From Tetrahymena elliotti 4EA (Eukaryota > Ciliophora > Oligohymenophorea > Hymenostomatida > Tetrahymenidae): 11,708 nucleotides of DNA. Below the pieces are notes generated by a model. The model saw only the letters and a program-made list of their open reading frames with translations. It was not told the DNA's origin and ran no database searches. Below are positions 1-8,899 of this stretch, one piece after another. Made by a program: the position numbers and the translations under genes. The stretch spans positions 1 to 11,708 of the forward strand of contig JH720358.1 in NCBI GenBank assembly GCA_000231825.2. Reading direction: 5' to 3'. Within the stretch, counting starts at the first letter, position 1; each line of letters begins with the position of its first letter.

Positions 1-341
1 CTATTTTTTATATTTGATTTTGTTTTGCATAATTTTTTGAAAAAATAATTTGATTATTGATAAAAATTGCTGGTAAAAAAGTATCAATGAGAACTGAAAA
101 AAATGTATGAAAATTAAATGGCATATTTTATAATTGAGATTTAGTATTGGTGTTTTAAAATGGTTACAAGATACTAGGAGGCAAAGATAATTAAATGAAA
201 GATTGTGATAGAGAATATCTAAATAAATAAAGAGATTCTTTCAAATAAAAAGATAAATAATTGAATTAATTATTTTAGATAGAAAAGAAAAGAAAGAAAG
301 AAAAAAGTAATTAGCAACAATTAAATAAATAGAAAAGTAAA
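1..341. other. AT-rich 5' flank of the small TIM gene
   Basis: No gene is supported here. Short open frames exist in the ciliate code, for example about 33 codons from an ATG near 107, but none has coding-like composition. The last 60 bases before the gene are almost pure purine with repeated AAAG/AAAGAAAG units (about 279-307), then an A-rich leader runs into the start codon. This is a plausible promoter and 5' untranslated leader; no specific element can be named. Confidence 0.5.
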
Positions 342-642
342 ATGGATACTGAAGTTTCAAACCACAACTACAGTCAAGTCGTTGCTTATTTGAACAGAGC
401 TACTTCTTCTTGCATCAAGAAGTGCGACTCTCTCAACAACAACGGAACTCTTTCTTCCAAGCAAGAAAGCTGCCTTAGTAAAAGATTGATTATTAAGACA
501 TTTGATATAAAACATATTTAGTCATCAAAAATTTTAATTATAATTTTATTTTATTTTAGAAACTTGCGCTGAAAATCATGCTATTGCAACTAAAATTCAC
601 GCTGAATATATTAGAAAGCTTGCTGAATCTAAGTACTTGTGA
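342..642 (+). CDS. Small TIM chaperone (Tim8/9/10/13 family), 2 exons
   Basis: Exons 342-477 and 560-642, intron 478-559 (GTAAAAG...TTTTAG), giving 72 residues ending at TGA. After splicing the protein has the twin CX3C signature: C24-IKK-C28 and C44-LKT-C48, with 15 residues between the pairs. In this family the pairs form two disulfides (here 24-48 and 28-44) and the proteins form ring-shaped hexamers that escort hydrophobic precursors across the mitochondrial intermembrane space. There is no presequence, as expected for proteins trapped by oxidative folding. The intron (82 bases, phase 1) splits the Lys codon inside the second CX3C, so the motif appears only in spliced RNA; that supports both the intron and the family call. 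The start is the first ATG of the frame, in an AAAATGG context. Codons are richer in G/C (AAC, AAG, TGC, GCT) than in neighbouring genes, and both Gln codons are CAA, which suggests strong expression. Spacing resembles Tim9, but the paralogue cannot be fixed. Confidence 0.9.
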
Positions 643-2040
643 GATTGAAGTTTGTTGAGTCAAATAAACAAATCAAAATATAGTTAAAGTGTAAGCGCTT
701 AGCGTAAAACAAGTAGCAATTATGGGAATAAGAAAAAGAAGCATCAATTGATTCATTAATGAATGCACAAATAAATAGCAGTTTGATTAGAAAAAAGTTA
801 AATTAGCTCTATCTAGTTAAAAGAAGATATATATCTTATTATTCATATTGGATGTCATTATGCATTTTTTCTGTTTTTTCAATCATGAATACTCCTTTTG
901 CGTCTTATCAATCTTACTTTTCAACTCAAAGGCTCTCTTTAAAATCCAATTCAATCAATTAGATGATTTTTCTCTCATTCATTCATTATCCTTGAATATT
1001 TTTAAAAGAATATTTCAGTTTATTATTTACAAAATAAAAATATGAAATAGAATTTAGCTAATCTATTAAAGTTAAAAAAGTGATGCTTATATAAAAACAA
1101 ATCAAGCAAACTAAGATCAAGCATATAGTCATAATACAACAGGAATCATTCTTAAAATATCATTAAAAAAGCTTATATTCATTCAATTAGAATTTATGTA
1201 TTATAAGCATATCTATCTGTCATTTGGTCAGATATCTTTTTTTAATATTCAAAAGCAAAGATATTTTAAATGTTAGTTTATTAAAAATAATTAAATAATT
1301 TTAATCGTTTAAAAGTCAAATTTTAATTTAAATTTATCAACAAATTTAGAATTATTTTAAAAAATTCTATCTAAAATTCATTAAAACTGTTGTTATTATC
1401 TCTATTGCTTTTTCTATTAAAAATTGAATTTAAAAACATTCAGTCATTCTTCACCTTAAAAAATATATAATAGATAAGAATTATCTGATTAATAAATAAA
1501 TAATAGTTTTTAGATAAAAACAAAATACTTTCTAAATAAATAAACAAAATATTTTTTAAAAAATAACCTTTGTCAATCAAAAGCAACATTTAATTTATGT
1601 AAAAAATTTAATTTGTAAAAAGAAAAGTTATTTTTTTGGATATCTTTAAAAAATAAGAAAATTTAAAAAGAAAAATTTTAATTTAAAAAATAATTTTAAT
1701 AAAAAATATCTTTGAATGCAACAAAAAGCAGCTTTAATTAAAAATAAAAAATTTAATTAAGGCATTTATGATTTTGGTTAAATAGATGAATAAGATAGTT
1801 AGATAGATTATTAAGTTTTTGTTCAAAACAGATAGATAAACAGATTGAATCTATGTTAATATTTTTAAAGTTATAATTTTATTTATTTATTTTCTAACTA
1901 AATTAATTTTTACTGATTCTCATGATCAGCTATCGCTTATTTGATATTTCTTATAATTAAAATTTCCTGTTTTCTTGGACTTATTTAGATGGTTTAGATC
2001 TGAGAATAGATGAGAAACGATTTTATTGAGAATTACTAAA
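643..2040. other. Long AT-rich intergenic region, no supported gene
   Basis: About 1.4 kb follows the TIM gene. The first part is probably its 3' untranslated region and contains the 10-base palindrome TAAGCGCTTA at 692-701. A second palindrome, AAGATATATATCTT, lies at about 825-838. From about 1050 to 1900 the sequence is dominated by A and T runs. Open frames occur on both strands, as expected where only TGA stops translation, but none shows a recognisable protein, coding-like composition or a convincing splice structure. Between about 820 and 1000 the minus strand reads as short Lys/Glu-rich pieces in three different frames, treated as a finding only. Confidence 0.6.
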
Positions 2041-2060
2041 ATGGTAAATCTACCATTTTA
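2037..2060. repeat. Perfect 10-bp inverted repeat (hairpin)
   Basis: TAAAATGGTA at 2037-2046 is followed by a 4-base loop and its exact reverse complement TACCATTTTA at 2051-2060. The left arm contains an ATG (2041-2043) that could be the start codon of an upstream exon of the next gene. In RNA this would be a short AU-rich stem-loop around that ATG. The pairing is seen directly; any role is inference. Confidence 0.7.
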
Positions 2061-2122
2061 ATTAATTAAGAATGTAATATTTTAGGTTGATTTTATGATA
2101 AATTAGTTAGCAATAAAAGAGT
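2041..2122 (+). CDS. Possible 5' coding exon of the 2232-4319 gene
   Basis: An ATG in an AAAATGG context at 2041 opens a frame of 27 codons plus one base, ending at a donor GTAAGC at 2123. An 86-base AT-rich intron would end at TTTTGCAG (2208), and the next exon (2209 on) then enters the 2232 frame exactly, through a split TAA glutamine codon. This would add 35 residues to the N-terminus: the new exon, the split Gln and the seven codons before 2232. The splice sites and phase fit well. Against it, the downstream ATG at 2232 is already acceptable and the upstream ATG sits in a hairpin. The sequence alone does not decide. Confidence 0.4.
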
Positions 2123-2231
2123 GTAAGCAGTAAAATTATAAAAATCAATAGAAATTTAATAATTATTTGATTTTTTGTTTATTTAGTAGTGTAATTTTAA
2201 TTTTGCAGAACCTATTTCAATAATTAAACAA

Positions 2232-4319
2232 ATGATTTCCACTGAATAAGAAAGGCTTACGATTTTCCCTTAAAACTATTTGATTAACTACTCATCCCTT
2301 GATCAAGACTAGGATAGATTTATCTAATAAGGAAGTTTCGTCTAATGGCAAGCCCAGGAGGAGGATGATGATAATGAGAGTCCTCATTTTTTTGGTGGCA
2401 AAATAGCTGGATATGATAACTTTAACGATACTTCATACGAATTTCAACAAGAAGAAATAAGTTAAAATAGACTCATAAAACCTATTCAAGTAAAAGAAGG
2501 AAGGGCTCATACAGAGCATACTAACTTAAGAACAGAATCAGCTGAAAGACTCTAAAATTATGCTCAAACGAATACTCTAAAAAAGTTAGGAACTCTTCTT
2601 GATAGCATTGAAAATATGAATAATAGTATAAACACATCTAAAAGAGGTAGTAAATTGGCTAGCAGAATCACCAATAGAAGTACTAAATCTCGTGAAAAAG
2701 ATAATTAGTTAAAAAGAGAGAGATCAAGTTATTGCGAGACTAAAAATTCTTTTTACTGCTCAGATAATATAAAAGTTTAAGATGTTAAAAATCCATAAAA
2801 AGATGATATTTAGTTGATTACTTGTAATTAATAGTAAAGAGAAGATAATTAAAGTTCACAAAAAATCTTTAAAATATTGTAACCTAGTAATGAAAATAAT
2901 CCTACTTAGAATCCAAACTAGACAAGCAAAGTTAACAAGCTTTTAAAGTTATTGAGAAGTGATAAATATAATTAAAATTATGGAAAACACAGCATTGAAA
3001 ATAAGATGAGGGATAAATAAAATGTTAATTCTATCTAAAAGAAAATTTAATCATAGAAATTCATTAACAAAACATCTCTTAAACATATTGAATATCCTAT
3101 TCATTTAAATTCTGTTAATGAATAAGTTCATTCTAATACTTTGAATAATTCTTCTTTAAAATTATAAGAATCTATGGTTAGTAATGGAAGTCATCATCTT
3201 CTTAATAATCAAACATTTCAAACCAGATATTAGCTTTACAGAAATGAGATCATTGAGAAAAATTAAATTAAAAATAATATTTTATCAAGCAAAACAGCAT
3301 TTAATGTATGTGAGCAATATCTAAAGAAAAGACACAGTTTACTTTAATAAAAAGTTCCTATAAATACTCAGTGTAATAACACTAATATAAATACTATTAA
3401 TACTCAACAATATAGAAATAGAAGCATCAGCTATTTTGAAGAGAAAATGTATAATTTCATATAAAATTATTAGAAAAAAAACAATAATAGATATTTTGAG
3501 ATCATGTCATATTTATTTGAAAAATATACTTCAGAAACAAACTAAAATTAAAAGATGAAACATAAATAAAATTTAATGCAATATTATAATATTCTTAAAT
3601 AGCAGAGAGAATTTATTCCTTCATTAACAAATAAATTAACTCCTGGTGAAAGAGAGCTCTCTACTTAAAATTAAATGAATGAACATTTATAAAAAATACT
3701 CAATCAAGAAAGGTTGAAACAAGATTTAGTTAAAAAAATACAAAGTTAATAAATTATAAAATTAAATCTATCAAACTAACTTCCATCATTAACGTATAAT
3801 ACTAAAAGTAACCTAAATAATAGTGCTATTGTTACCTTACCCAAAAAGAAGGTTTTAGTAGCTTCTTAGTCTTCACCTGAAAAAAAATTTAGAAGTATAA
3901 GTTAATATTTGTAGTCAAGTGAAAGCGAATAGACATTTGATACTAATAATCATACAGATAGCTCACAATAACATTATTTTCCTAAAAACATCTTGTCTAA
4001 AATACCCTCAAAACATAACTTTGAATTGATTTATAAAACACCAAAGTCTCAGTCAGTAGAAAAACTTCATTAAATTTAGCACAATAATTAGAATTTTATT
4101 TAAAATTCCTACAAAAATCATCTTGAGTAAAGAAAAAATATTCAAACTGTGAAGCTTCCAGTAAACTTCTTCAAAAATAAACAATATATTACCTCAAGTG
4201 ACATTAAAAGCCAAAAGAGCGATTATCCCAAAGATTTAGTAAAAATTTCTAGTCATGTCTTTAAGTAAATTTAATCAAAAGTTCATTTAGATACATCAAG
4301 AATATTTTCAAATCTCTGA
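2232..4319 (+). CDS. Hypothetical Asn/Ser/Gln/Lys-rich protein, 695 aa
   Basis: One uninterrupted ciliate-code frame of 695 codons from ATG 2232 to TGA 4317-4319, with dozens of in-frame TAA and TAG glutamine codons. The length, far beyond chance for a TGA-only code, and the sharp drop in composition at both ends show it is real. I recognise no domain. The N-terminal 80 residues hold an acidic patch (EEDDDNE, about 43-49) and a Phe/Gly/Tyr-containing stretch. Residues about 137-166 are strongly basic (Lys/Arg/Ser). The middle is low-complexity Asn/Gln/Ser. A basic PKKK run sits at 537-540, followed by several Ser-Pro/Thr-Pro sites. There is no signal peptide or membrane segment. The protein is probably largely disordered, perhaps nuclear or cytoskeletal, but that is a guess. 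It converges with the minus-strand coiled-coil gene. A 5' exon at 2041-2122 may extend it. Confidence 0.88.
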
Positions 4320-4865
4320 TCTTTAAAAAAATTAAATGTAAATAAATAATATATATTAAAAATAAATTTTCAAACTTTCAACTCTATTAAAATTTATATC
4401 TAAATATAATTAAAATATATAGTATCTATCATATGTATGTCAAGTTATTCTATCTTTAAATTTTCACAAAAAAGCTTTGATTCAATTTGTTGAAATTATT
4501 TGATAAAAAAATTTCAAAAGAAAACAATTTTGATTAAGAAGAGGATCCATTACATATAATTAAGATATTAATATGACAGTATTTAGATTTAATAATCAAA
4601 TTAATTTATTTTATTGAAAGAATATGTAATGTTAAATTTATTTTTAGAATGAAAAAAATGAAATTGAATAGATGAATTTTGGATGTGAAATAGTAGTGTA
4701 AAGAGATACAAAACTGAGTATTGTATTGATTGTTAGAATAAATGATTTACAAAGTTAAAATAAATTTATATTTATTAAGTATTTCTTAAAATAGTTTGTT
4801 TTTGGAATTATTTTGCTTAGTTAAAAGAAAGATAAAAATAAATTATTTATTTATTAAGGAATTTT
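4320..4865. other. Spacer between convergent genes
   Basis: A 546-base AT-rich gap between two convergent stop codons, so it should hold both 3' untranslated regions and polyadenylation sites. No open frame here has coding character and no strong stem-loop or repeat was seen. Confidence 0.6.
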
Positions 4866-7241
4866 TCACTTTTTATTTTTTTTTTCATGGAATATTACTG
4901 AGATATCGAGTTCTCTGAAGAAACTATTATTATGGGCTATTTGCATACTGGGCCTTGCTCTATTTTTTTCATCATTTCTATTCATAGAGTTACAAATATC
5001 TCCATCTTCACCACCTCCAGAGTTTTCTGGAGAGAACAAAAATGGATCTTATTAAAAGTAATGAGGTACTTTTCTTTTTTCTAGAGACCACAACTAAAAC
5101 TTTTCATATTACTAAGTATCTAAAACGCAATCTGAAAGACTGCGAGTTATTTTAAATTATGGATGAGGTATTAAATTAGTGTTAATGTAATTAGGGTCAG
5201 TGGGCATTATATTTGTTGAAAAATGATATGTTTTCTTCATCAAGCTTAGTTACTGTTTTATTTTATATAAATGAGAGATGCATTACTTTTTTCTTTACAT
5301 AGGAGGGAATGGATTTTTATCATAATATTCATCATAATAGAAATCTCCCTAACTAAATAATGAAAGCCTTCTTTAAGGTTCATTATTCTTTTAGCCTATT
5401 GATTAATATTAAATGAGTGTTCTTCTTTAGCTAACATCTTCATCTATTTCTTCTTCTTCAACACTGATTAAATCTTTCTCTTCATTCTTTTTGCTAAAAT
5501 ATTTTAAATTAAAATTATAAAAATGCCTTCAAACTGAATAACTTTACATTAAATCATCGAATCCTACTTATCTACTTTGAGATTTAGGAGAAAGTAAATC
5601 ACTTTATCCTAATGTACTATGCTTTGTATATGAACTCTAATTGGTACTACTAGAATTCATTAATGAAGAAATGTTAGAATTATGATTTCTCATTTTCTTA
5701 CGATTCATAATCTAATAATATGATTCCTTATATTACTTCAAGTTTTAAGTCATTTAACCTATTTTCGTTTGTAATTTATGATAATTTTCTATAAGCTACT
5801 CATTAGATTTCTCTAATGTCTAATTATATCTCTACAATTTTTTAAGCTAGCTAACTTTTCTCTTGTTTTAATCTAGCCATATCTAAGTCAAATTTTTGTA
5901 TCTATCTATATCAGTTTCCATCCTAATTTGTTATCATTTAATAAATCTTTTTTAAAATAAAACTCTTTTCAATTATTTTACTAAGAAATCTTTTGATTTC
6001 TTTGAGTTCCTGTCCCATATTGCATATTGTCATTTCTCATTTTGTTATTTTTTACAGAAGATCTCTCAGCAAGCAATTGATTTTTCAATTTCTCAACTTC
6101 AAATTAAGTTACTTTTTTTGAAAGATGAGCACAATTGTAATCCTCATCATCACTGAAAATATTTTATTATTCCCTAATACAGTCTAATTATTAAAATTTA
6201 TAATATAATTTCTCTTTGACTAGATTCATTTATTTTATAATTTAAATCATTCAATAAATCTCTTACTTCTCTTCTTAATATTTGATGACAAAAGAGCGTT
6301 TTTAAGCTGCTCTATCTAAAATTTAATTTCCTTTTTTTGTCACAAAGAAAAAATGAATAAAATAATATCATTTCAAATAAGAATAAATCTACTTTTGTGC
6401 TTTATCTGCATTTTTTATTTTTTTGGTTTAAGGTTTCAATTGATTGTACACTTTTAACTATTTCTTTCTTTAGCTACTCTGTTTCTTCATGTATACGAAA
6501 TAAAGGAACACTTGCAGTCAAAGCCTTTTTTAAAAGATATTGATGAGATTTAAATAATATTTAGATATAAAATACATCTTTATGAACTGATAACTAATTA
6601 GTGTCATTTTATTAAGAATCACTTTCCTTTTATCCTGCATTTTAAATACTATTTTTATCTATTTCTATTTACTAAATTACAGATTCCTTTTCAACTAAAA
6701 TTTTGCGGATTTCTTTAATCCTTTCTTCTAGTTCGTATCTCATCATTTTTTTAAAGTTTTCATTTTCCTCTGTTTGCTGCTCAATAAGAATTGACTTTAT
6801 TTTATAAAATTATAAAAATTCTTAGGATACTTCTTCAATAAAATATATTTTTTGATGCTATGTTTTAAATAATAATTCCAACCTTAGATTAAGCAACATT
6901 ACGATCTTGGGTCATTTTTTCAATTAAAGCTTTCAATTATTGGTTTTCCTAGTTGAAATTTTGAATGAGGACATCCTTTTGATATTCTGATAACTGGTCT
7001 ATTTAATTATTTAAAGAGAAAGACATGTTTTAAGGCTAATATTCACAATCAATTCATCTCAATTCAAAAAAATATTTAAATTACCTATTGAACCTTGCTT
7101 AAATAAAGAGACATTTTAAACTTCTAAATTCATGGATAAGCTGGTATATAAATCTTTATTTTCCTCTTAATAATCTTTAAGCTCTCTCTGAAGATCTATA
7201 ATTGAATATTTCTTCATTTATTACTAAGCATCCGTAAGCAT
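4866..7241 (-). CDS. Long coiled-coil protein, 7 exons, 660 aa
   Basis: Minus-strand exons: 7241-7085, 6998-6903, 6832-6393, 6315-6267, 6219-5982, 5922-5548, 5493-4866. Introns are 86, 70, 77, 47, 59 and 54 bases; all begin GTAA or GTAG, end in AG, and keep a single frame to TGA (4868-4866). The total of 1983 coding bases is 661 codons including the stop. Residues about 10-380 are rich in Glu, Lys, Gln and Leu with heptad-like spacing (for example SEYQKDVLIQNFNQENQQLK after intron 1), so a long, broken coiled coil is likely. An acidic SDDEDY patch lies at about 270-275. From about 385 the protein becomes Ser/Asn-rich, with an acidic VEEEEIDEDV at 463-472, a Tyr-rich YYDEYYD stretch, and a Gly/Glu patch near the C-terminus. 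No enzyme motif, signal peptide or membrane segment is seen. A structural or scaffold role, for instance cytoskeletal, is inference. The 51-base stretch 6575-6525 could be a seventh intron; removing it gives 643 residues. Intron 2 ends in a tandem acceptor. Confidence 0.82.
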
Positions 7242-7253
7242 TTTTGATCCTAT

Positions 7254-7285
7254 AATTGCTTGCTTGATTGATTGCTTGCTTAATT
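7254..7285. repeat. Short GCTT/GATT tandem motif
   Basis: Just upstream of the minus-strand coiled-coil gene, an imperfect repeat of TTGCTTGCTTGA-type units (two copies around a central TTGA) spans about 30 bases. It lies in the gene's 5' leader or promoter. It may be simple sequence; no binding protein can be assigned. Confidence 0.5.
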
Positions 7286-7412
7286 ATTTTGTTTAATTTA
7301 CTTAAAAAATTAGTAAAAAAGTAAAAGTAAAACCAATTAAACAAATTTTATATAGTATAAATAATATTTAATCTAAAATCTATTAAATTAAAAATATATT
7401 TATTTATTTCCA

Positions 7413-7582
7413 AACAAACAAACTAATAAACAACTAACATAATCTATCATTTCACTCGACAAACACATCACATATATCTTCAATCAGTTAATATATCAAC
7501 AATATTACTCCACATGCACATTAACTACTCTAACCATGCTTACTATTCTATTATTAAGCTTTATATAGCTAATATTATTATT
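7413..7582. repeat. Direct repeat, copy 1
   Basis: First of two adjacent diverged copies. Shared blocks, in the same order, include ATCAACAATATTACTCCA, TGCACATTAACTACTCT, TACTATTCTATTATTAAGCT and TAATATTATTATTAAA. The copies start near an AAACAAA-type stretch followed by TATAATCTAT or CATAATCTAT. Compared with copy 2, this copy has an extra CACTCGACAAACACATCA-like segment near its left part. The unit is noncoding and not a recognised element. Confidence 0.75.
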
Positions 7583-7757
7583 AAACAAATAAAAAACTAA
7601 TATAATCTATTGTTTAATATAGATATATCTTCAAGCAGTTAATTTATCAACAATATTACTCCATATGCACATTAACTACTCTCATGTCTACTTTAATTCT
7701 TTAATCATGTTTACTATTCTATTATTAAGCTTTATTTTGTTAATATTATTATTAAAT
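7583..7757. repeat. Direct repeat, copy 2
   Basis: Second copy, immediately after copy 1, at an offset of 151 bases in the left part and 170 in the right part. The change in offset is explained by about 19 extra bases (around 7683-7701) that partly repeat the neighbouring CATGTTTACT motif as CATGTCTACT. The shared blocks are nearly identical while the linkers have diverged. Confidence 0.75.
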
Positions 7758-8023
7758 AGATGTCTGCGCTTATTATATAACTACTGGCATGTTATAATAG
7801 AAATTATTTGATAAAATATGAATGGTTATTTAAATACTTTTTTAGTATCTAGAAATATTTGTTGAATTTTAACAAAAATTAAAATATTATCTTAATACAA
7901 AAAAAACAAAAATCATTGATAAATTGAAATAGAAACCATATAATAAAATATAACAATAAAGCATCTTTAAGTATCTTAAATCTTTCAAAAGATTACATTG
8001 AACAGGAAAAATAAACAAATATT

Positions 8024-8899
8024 TCAATAGTATTAAAGAGGAGGAGGATTAGGGTTGGGATTGGGGTTGAAAAGTTAACCACCAACAGCTCCAGGGTTAG
8101 CAGGGTTGAATTAGGGATTAACCTTGGGTTAAGTTGCAGAGTAAGCTTTGTATTAGAAAAGGGCTAAGGCTAACTATTATGTTAGTAGAAAATAATATTA
8201 GTATAAATGAATACATTTTTTTTAACATTCAAATTTAATTTTGTGTGAATTATTTCTTTCTTTCTTGATTGAATTATTAACTAAATTAATTACCTTCAAA
8301 AGGATGATGACAATGCTGATTGTTAAAGTAAAAATACGGTAGATTCTGAAACTTAACCAAATACTATACTATGATGGATTTTCTTCAAAACTGCTTCCCC
8401 AAGAGTTAACATTAATTAAAAACCATAAAATGTCAAGACCAATAAAGACAGCATTAGCTAATAAGAACTAGTTTTAGATTAAAAATTGAATTATTTTTTC
8501 ATAATAAAAATGATCATTTTATTGAGATATTAATTTTGTATGTTAAGCCTAATTAAATGAGATAAATATTTACTGCTTTATAGTGATTATGGCTTGTTCT
8601 TGTTACCCAAATATAGTATAAGAATAAATATATAGCTACATTGTAGTCCATTTTCATGACACAGTTGAAAATACTGACCCACTATTAAATTTTTATAAAC
8701 AAATTATTTCCATTTTTCAAAGTAAGTTGTTAAATCATACAGTTATAACAAGAAGAAGCTTTTCAACTTTAGCCTCATCAGGAGTATTGACCTTTGCAGT
8801 AAGTCCCTATTGCAAAGGAGAGTATGCGATATTTTAATGCTAATTGTTATTGTTAAAACCTACGTCGTAATGATAATTGTCTTAAGGATAATTATTCAT
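8024..8899 (-). CDS. Small multi-pass membrane protein, possibly AGTRAP-like, 196 aa
   Basis: Minus-strand exons 8899-8741, 8681-8574, 8467-8294 and 8173-8024, all joined in phase 0 by introns of 59, 106 and 120 bases (GTA...TAG), with stop TGA at 8026-8024. An Asn/Gln/Tyr-rich N-terminus (about 1-45) is followed by four hydrophobic segments at about 47-64, 67-79, 90-109 and 134-153. A hydrophilic loop lies at about 110-128, and a Pro/Asn-rich tail (about 163-192) ends in repeated Asn-Pro and a Pro triplet. The LDI motif in the third segment (100-102), the SIVIILLK run before the last segment, and the order of segments recall AGTRAP (angiotensin II receptor-associated protein) relatives. That match is from memory of the family and is moderate at best. 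No signal peptide is evident. The start is the first in-frame ATG. Both neighbours are transcribed away from or behind it, with no operon. Confidence 0.82.
8039..8128 (+). other. G-rich tract within the terminal exon (possible G-quadruplex)
   Basis: The plus strand, the template of the minus-strand membrane gene, carries GG runs at 8040-8047 and then GGG or GGGG runs at 8052, 8057, 8063, 8094, 8103, 8114 and 8126. The three closest, separated by 2-3 bases, read AGGGTTGGGATTGGGGTTG and resemble a telomere-like GGGGTT motif. The cause is coding: Asn-Pro codons on the other strand. Such clustering is unusual in this AT-rich DNA. Confidence 0.7.
8791..8818. repeat. 8-bp inverted repeat inside exon 1 of the membrane gene
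   Basis: CCTTTGCA at 8791-8798 and TGCAAAGG at 8811-8818 are perfect reverse complements with a 12-base loop. They lie in coding sequence (codons about 28-36), so the pairing may be chance; a local RNA hairpin in the transcript is possible. Confidence 0.55.

Larger units (their letters stand above)
7242..8023. other. Intergenic region holding the repeat pair
   Basis: A 782-base gap between two minus-strand genes, so it contains the promoter of the coiled-coil gene (left) and the 3' end of the membrane-protein gene (right). Its main content is a direct repeat pair at about 7413-7757. The remainder, about 7760-8023, is A/T-rich and shows no gene. Confidence 0.6.

Noticed and set aside
107..210. 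Short plus-strand frame of about 33 codons upstream of the TIM gene
   Set aside because: Too short, no motif, and no splice connection to the TIM exon.
640..900. Minus-strand open frame running from about 890 into the TIM gene
   Set aside because: It overlaps the certain TIM exon on the opposite strand and has no coding-like composition.
848..1045. Standard-code frame of 65 codons on the plus strand, ending at TGA
   Set aside because: It starts at TTG (first ATG at 860), is Phe/Ile/Leu-rich like translated spacer, has no recognisable motif, and this length is expected by chance when TGA is rare.
1573..1923. Minus-strand ciliate-code frame of 117 codons
   Set aside because: Composition is Asn/Phe/Lys/Leu throughout, as expected of translated AT-rich spacer. 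A TGA-free frame of this length is not rare at this base composition.
5260..5293. GT...AG pair in the last exon of the coiled-coil gene that looks like a 34-base intron
   Set aside because: Removing it shifts the frame and gives an immediate TGA, whereas the unspliced exon reads openly to the stop.
8051..8070. Telomere or telomere-addition site because of GGGTT/GGGGTT motifs
   Set aside because: The motifs are irregular and are explained by Asn-Pro codons of the minus-strand gene, and sequence continues on both sides.
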